Assembly (NCBI GenBank): GCA_029979405.1
Contig: JAPOHM010000037.1
Coordinates: 1-10,193 of the forward strand
Length of the DNA: 10,193 bases
Direction: 5' to 3'
DNA from: Methanobacteriota archaeon
GTDB lineage: Archaea; Thermoplasmatota; Poseidoniia; Poseidoniales; Poseidoniaceae
Positions 8,035 to 10,193 of this stretch are shown here, piece after piece. The notes beneath the pieces are model-generated. The model worked only from the letters and a program-made list of their open reading frames with translations, was not told the DNA's origin and searched no databases. Position numbers and translations under genes: made by a program. Numbering within the stretch: position 1 is the stretch's first letter; each line of letters begins with the position of its first letter.

Positions 8035-9234
8035 ATGGCAAGGGAATACATCGCTCGTGACCCCAAAACTGGGAAACCGATCAATGTTGGTTCAGGCTAT
8101 CGCAAAAAGAAGAAGAAACCTACTGAAATTGGTCCTTGGATGGCTCTTCCAAATGATGCAGTAATACCTCTTGCTAAAGGAGAAATAGAATCCTACAGAG
8201 TTTCATGGAAAGACCGTGTTCATCATTTGGGTAAGTTAGATGCAATCAAGGCTTTATCTAACCTATCCGGAATGATGGCGCATATGGGTCACGGTTTACT
8301 ACTTGAACTATTGATGGATTCTGATCCAAACATTAGAGCTACGGCATTATTCGCTCTCCCGCTCGTTGCAGAAACAAAACCAGATGAATTATTTGACCAC
8401 CTATCTGTTCTTTTAGACGACAAAGATATACAAGTTCGAAAGGCTGCAAGTAAGTGTTTGGAAAGAGTAGCTCCAGTTTTCCCATCTGCTACTGAAAGTA
8501 CACTTGCCTATGAATTGAGACATTCGAACAATGCAAGAAGAGAATCTGCATTTAGAGGCCTTGGAGAGTTATGTTATTCATGGCCAGAGGTCGCTTGTGA
8601 CCATTTAGACGAATTATTGCAAGAGGAGGAACTAGTTTTACGACGTTCTGCTGCAAAATTGCTACGAAAGGTTTTGGCAAAAGGCGGTGCGGCTTCATGG
8701 GATTTGATTGGTTGGGCTATTGAAGACGAAGATGTTGTCACGAGAAGAGAAGCTGCAAAGTGCTTGACAACCTTAGCAAAAAGAGAGCAAAGAATTGCAA
8801 CCATATTGGCGGAGAAAGCAATACTGGATACGGATACAGATGTTATGGTCGCTGCAATAAAATGTATCGAAATGCTCGATACCGATAACAATAGAGTCAG
8901 GGATTTAGTACTTGCAGGTTGTACACACAAGCAGGCTAGCGTGAGGTTGGCTTGTGTCAAGATTTTACCACGGCTTATGGGTGATGAAATATTGAGAAAT
9001 CACTGTAATGCACTTTTGCGTGAAGAAACTGAACCGAGGATTAGAAGGGAGCTTGAGGAAATGGCATTTGATATGCAAATGGAAGGCACTGAGGAGCAAA
9101 AGAACCGATACCTTGCACCGGCTCCAAAGGTTCCACAACTCGATAGAGAAATTGCAGAAAGTCAGGGTAAAACGGTTGGATTAGAGGAGTTAACTGACCC
9201 TGATTCGAAGAAGAATAACCCTCGACACGATTAA
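8035..9234 (+). CDS. HEAT-repeat protein
   Basis: A 399-residue soluble alpha-solenoid protein with no signal peptide or TM helix. The basic N-terminus (MAREYIARDPKTGKPI, then a KKKKK run at 24-28) precedes about eight HEAT-like helical pairs between residues 87 and 345. Clear units start near 87 (LLLELLMDSDPNIRATALFAL), 119 (LSVLLDDKDIQVRKAASKCL), 189 (LDELLQEEELVLRRSAAKLL), 222, 258, 289 and 322. Each shows the D-x-x-V-R-x-x-A-A pattern of HEAT/PBS-type repeats. The C-terminal 50 residues are charged and probably disordered. Such solenoids usually act as protein or nucleic-acid binding scaffolds; the partner cannot be named. Start: the ATG at 8035 was chosen because the 31 upstream in-frame residues overlap the divergent gene, resemble no HEAT protein and would need an ATG inside the other gene. 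No Shine-Dalgarno site is visible, consistent with a leaderless or short-leader transcript. The gene is followed by a small protein and an RNA helicase, suggesting but not proving an RNA-related setting. Confidence 0.85.
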   Translation: MAREYIARDPKTGKPINVGSGYRKKKKKPTEIGPWMALPNDAVIPLAKGEIESYRVSWKDRVHHLGKLDAIKALSNLSGMMAHMGHGLLLELLMDSDPNIRATALFALPLVAETKPDELFDHLSVLLDDKDIQVRKAASKCLERVAPVFPSATESTLAYELRHSNNARRESAFRGLGELCYSWPEVACDHLDELLQEEELVLRRSAAKLLRKVLAKGGAASWDLIGWAIEDEDVVTRREAAKCLTTLAKREQRIATILAEKAILDTDTDVMVAAIKCIEMLDTDNNRVRDLVLAGCTHKQASVRLACVKILPRLMGDEILRNHCNALLREETEPRIRRELEEMAFDMQMEGTEEQKNRYLAPAPKVPQLDREIAESQGKTVGLEELTDPDSKKNNPRHD

Positions 9235-9263
9235 GAAGGGTGCGAAGGTCGCAAAACCGCTCA

Positions 9264-9272
9264 AGGAGTGAT
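9264..9272 (+). promoter_or_regulatory. Strong Shine-Dalgarno site deciding the GTG start at 9277
   Basis: AGGAGTGAT closely follows the archaeal anti-16S consensus GGAGGTGAT, lacking one G. It lies 4 nt before the GTG at 9277 (8 nt counted from the end of AGGAG). It overlaps the alternative in-frame GTG at 9268, which therefore cannot use it, so the shorter start is preferred. Confidence 0.65.
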
Positions 9273-9276
9273 TGAT

Positions 9277-9492
9277 GTGTCTGAAGAACCATTCAATGAT
9301 AAGGAAAAACAATTCAACGACCTATGGGATGGAGTTACTCCGAAGGGAGTAAACCGTGTCAAGGCTCTAAAGTTTAGACAATATATTCTTGAGCATGTTC
9401 GCCAGATGAGGCGTCCAATGAACAGGGATAACGCGTTCAAGTATTGGATGGGTGAGCTGAAGGCAGAGTCAAACGACGCTAACAACTTCTGA
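9277..9492 (+). CDS. Small conserved-looking hypothetical protein, 71 aa
   Basis: I do not recognise this family. The product is a 71-residue, highly charged soluble protein without a signal peptide, TM helix or Cys/His metal site. Features are an acidic N-terminus (SEEPFNDKEKQ), FNDLWDGVTPKGVNRVKALKF in the middle, and an Arg-rich helix-like stretch (VRQMRRPMNRDNAFKYWMG) towards the C-terminus. The even spread of aromatic and basic residues looks like a folded helical domain that could bind nucleic acid; this is inference. GTG at 9277 is favoured over GTG at 9268 because the Shine-Dalgarno site spans the latter. It begins 42 nt after the HEAT gene and ends 65 nt before the DEAD-box helicase on the same strand, so co-transcription is plausible. 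The strong ribosome site and organised sequence argue for a real gene; the opposite-strand frame here is its shadow. Confidence 0.7.
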   Translation: MSEEPFNDKEKQFNDLWDGVTPKGVNRVKALKFRQYILEHVRQMRRPMNRDNAFKYWMGELKAESNDANNF

Positions 9493-9503
9493 TAGTTATG
9501 TGG

Positions 9504-9527
9504 GGGTCGCCTCCGTTCCGGTGGCCC
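9504..9527 (+). ncRNA. Hairpin in the leader of the DEAD-box helicase gene
   Basis: GGGTCGCC (9504-9511) can pair with GGTGGCCC (9520-9527) over eight positions, six Watson-Crick and two G-U, around an 8-nt loop TCCGTTCC. It begins 12 nt after the stop of the small protein and ends 30 nt before the helicase ATG. It is GC-rich in a 41% GC context. No T-run follows, so an archaeal U-tract terminator is unlikely; it may be a leader structure, a processing site or chance. This is the only notable structure in 9493-9557. Confidence 0.35.
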
Positions 9528-9547
9528 AATTTGACCAGGGACGGATA

Positions 9548-9553
9548 AGGTGA
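9548..9553 (+). promoter_or_regulatory. Shine-Dalgarno site for the DEAD-box helicase
   Basis: AGGTGA matches six consecutive bases of the archaeal GGAGGTGAT consensus and sits 4 nt before the ATG at 9558. It supports that start, which also gives a DEAD-box N-terminus of normal length ahead of the Q motif. Confidence 0.6.
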
Positions 9554-9557
9554 GAAC

Positions 9558-9883
9558 ATGTTCACAAAAACGAAATTCGAATCTTTCAACCTAAATGAAG
9601 AATTACAAAACGGAATTAACTCCCTTGGATGGGAGTTCGTAACTCAAGTTCAGAAAGAAACTATACCTCTTGCAATATCTGGTCGAGACGTTATTGGACA
9701 GGCAAGAACTGGTTCAGGGAAAACAGCATCATTTGGAATACCAATATTGAATGCATGTAGGGCAACCGGAAATTTGCAAGCACTAATTTTAGCACCCACA
9801 AGAGAACTTGCGGGGCAGGTCGCTGAAGAAATAAATAGTCTGCAGGGTGAAATGGGTCTGAAGATAGTCACAGTTTATGGCGT
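9558..9883 (+). CDS. DEAD-box RNA helicase, N-terminal fragment truncated by a junction
   Basis: ATP-dependent RNA helicase of the DEAD-box family, which remodels RNA duplexes and RNA-protein complexes in the cytoplasm. The visible 108 residues hold the Q-motif region (FESFNLNEELQ, then GWEFVTQVQKETIP at 24-37, with Gln32 as the expected adenine-contacting residue), Walker A / motif I ARTGSGKT at 49-56 (Lys55), and motif Ia PTRELA at 80-85. DEAD, SAT and the whole second RecA domain are missing; full-length members are 370 residues or more. The sequence matches the family up to GLKIVTVYG at 108. The next residue should be a second Gly but is Val, then Lys and a stop that belong to the joined sequence. 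The 110-residue open frame is therefore not a natural short protein. A good Shine-Dalgarno site precedes it, and it is probably the third gene of the HEAT/small-protein unit. Family certain; the truncation looks artificial. Confidence 0.92.
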
Positions 9884-9885
9884 CA
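9882..9885. other. Chimeric junction, archaeal chromosome to plastid DNA
   Basis: Two unrelated reading frames on opposite strands fail within two bases of each other. The plus-strand helicase stops matching its family after 9882, where VYGG becomes VYGV. The minus-strand S4 stops matching before 9884, where DELLVIEYY becomes DELLDAINC. GC by hand count is 134/326 (41%) before the join and 89/310 (29%) after. There is at most one or two bases of shared sequence, and no repeat, IS end or tRNA at the site. Probably an assembly, amplification or ligation chimera. Confidence 0.85.
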
Positions 9886-10193
9886 AGTAATTCATCAAGT
9901 TGTAACCCAACATCATTTCGATCACAGTAATCTAAAACTGTTGCTTCGAATTTGGAACTATCAAATTTTAAATGGCTTGGAATAGTAGTAATTTGATTTT
10001 CTTTCACATTATTTTCTATCAAATTTTTAGACGTACTTTTTTCTTTAATACTAATTATATCATTTAATCGACATTGGAAACTTGGTATACTAACAGTTTT
10101 TTTATTCACTGTAATGTGTCCATGGTTAACTAGTTGACGTGCTTGTGCAATACTTTTTGCAAAACCCAATGTAAAACATAAAGTATCTAAACG
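9884..10193 (-). CDS. rps4: Plastid-type ribosomal protein S4, partial at both ends
   Basis: Small-subunit ribosomal protein that binds 16S rRNA early in assembly. Reading leftward from the right edge, the frame is open and begins RLDTLCFTLGFAKSIAQAR. It continues QLVNHGHITVN (the S4 RNA-binding domain core), then VSIPSFQCRLNDIISIKEKST and VLDYCDRNDVGLQLDELL. RLD-x-x-x-F, ARQLVNHGHI-x-VN, and VGL-x-L-x-ELL are hallmarks of chloroplast S4; archaeal S4 is quite different. 103 residues are visible. The N-terminal half lies beyond the right edge, and the last few residues (normally close to VIEYYSR plus one or two) are removed at 9883, after which the frame reads into antisense helicase sequence. 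GC is 29%, typical of plastid genes. The closest source is probably a green picoalga (prasinophyte-like); that placement is from memory of the family and less certain than the plastid assignment. No start codon is in the window: TTG at 10169 is internal. Confidence 0.85.

Noticed and set aside
8574..8960. 128-residue minus-strand ORF
   Set aside because: Antisense of the HEAT gene; its Ser/Ala-rich composition mirrors the HEAT codons.
9268..9276. GTG at 9268 as start of the small protein
   Set aside because: The Shine-Dalgarno site overlaps this codon, so it can only serve the GTG at 9277.
9789..9883. Natural C-terminal extension of the S4 protein past DELL
   Set aside because: Those residues are simply the antisense of the DEAD-box gene; S4 normally ends a few residues after ELL.
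9558..9890. Complete 110-residue helicase-like protein ending in VK-stop
   Set aside because: The last two residues and the stop come from the joined plastid sequence; the family sequence breaks after 9882.
9884..10193. Horizontal transfer of plastid rps4 into the archaeon
   Set aside because: Both genes are cut in mid-domain, there is no mobile-element signature, and GC is unameliorated. A technical chimera is the simpler explanation.
1..10193. CRISPR array, insertion sequence, tRNA, rRNA or phage genes
   Set aside because: No regularly spaced direct repeats, transposase motifs, cloverleaf or rRNA-like segments were seen on either strand.

Overview
The first 9.88 kb looks like the chromosome of an uncultivated marine euryarchaeon, probably Marine Group II/III (Poseidoniales-like, Thermoplasmatota). 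The evidence is an archaeal RNA polymerase subunit L, a DUF2240 protein (a family described from archaea), no-Shine-Dalgarno starts on lead genes next to GGAGGTGAT-like sites on operon-internal genes, a very large secreted Kelch/Ig/CARDB surface protein, and about 41% GC in the part I counted. The lineage is an inference; archaeal origin is well supported.

Layout: (1) 1-203, minus: the N-terminal two thirds of rpoL, running off the left edge. (2) 204-349: a divergent intergenic region. (3) 350-2932, plus: a 12-TM RND/MMPL-type membrane protein, overlapping tail-to-tail by 30 bp with (4) 2903-3454, minus: a DUF2240 protein, whose start lies 4 nt past the stop of (5) 3459-7937, minus: a 1492-residue cell-surface protein (signal peptide, Kelch propeller, Ig-like modules, CARDB, TM anchor, cytoplasmic tail). 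(6) 7938-8034: a divergent promoter region. (7) 8035-9234, plus: a HEAT-repeat protein. (8) 9277-9492, plus: an unrecognised 71-residue protein. (9) 9558 to about 9883, plus: the N-terminus of a DEAD-box RNA helicase.

At about 9883 the archaeal sequence stops abruptly. The helicase is cut just after motif Ia, inside its conserved VYGG segment. From there to the right edge (9884-10193) the minus strand encodes the C-terminal part of a plastid-type ribosomal protein S4, probably from a green picoalga, itself cut one residue short of the conserved ELLVIEYYSR ending. Hand-counted GC drops from 41% (9558-9883) to 29% (9884-10193). The simplest reading is a chimeric join (assembly, amplification or cloning) between an archaeal genome and co-sampled algal plastid DNA, not gene transfer.

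Functionally, the minus-strand pair (surface protein plus DUF2240) looks like a co-transcribed, translationally coupled unit. The plus-strand trio (HEAT, small protein, helicase) looks like a second unit in which the two later genes carry clear Shine-Dalgarno sites. No mobile element, CRISPR array, tRNA or rRNA was seen, and no gene-free stretch exceeds 300 bases. I do not see a convincing new defence or metabolic system. The points most worth a second look are the chimera, the surface protein with its tail motif, and the small protein and hairpin before the helicase.
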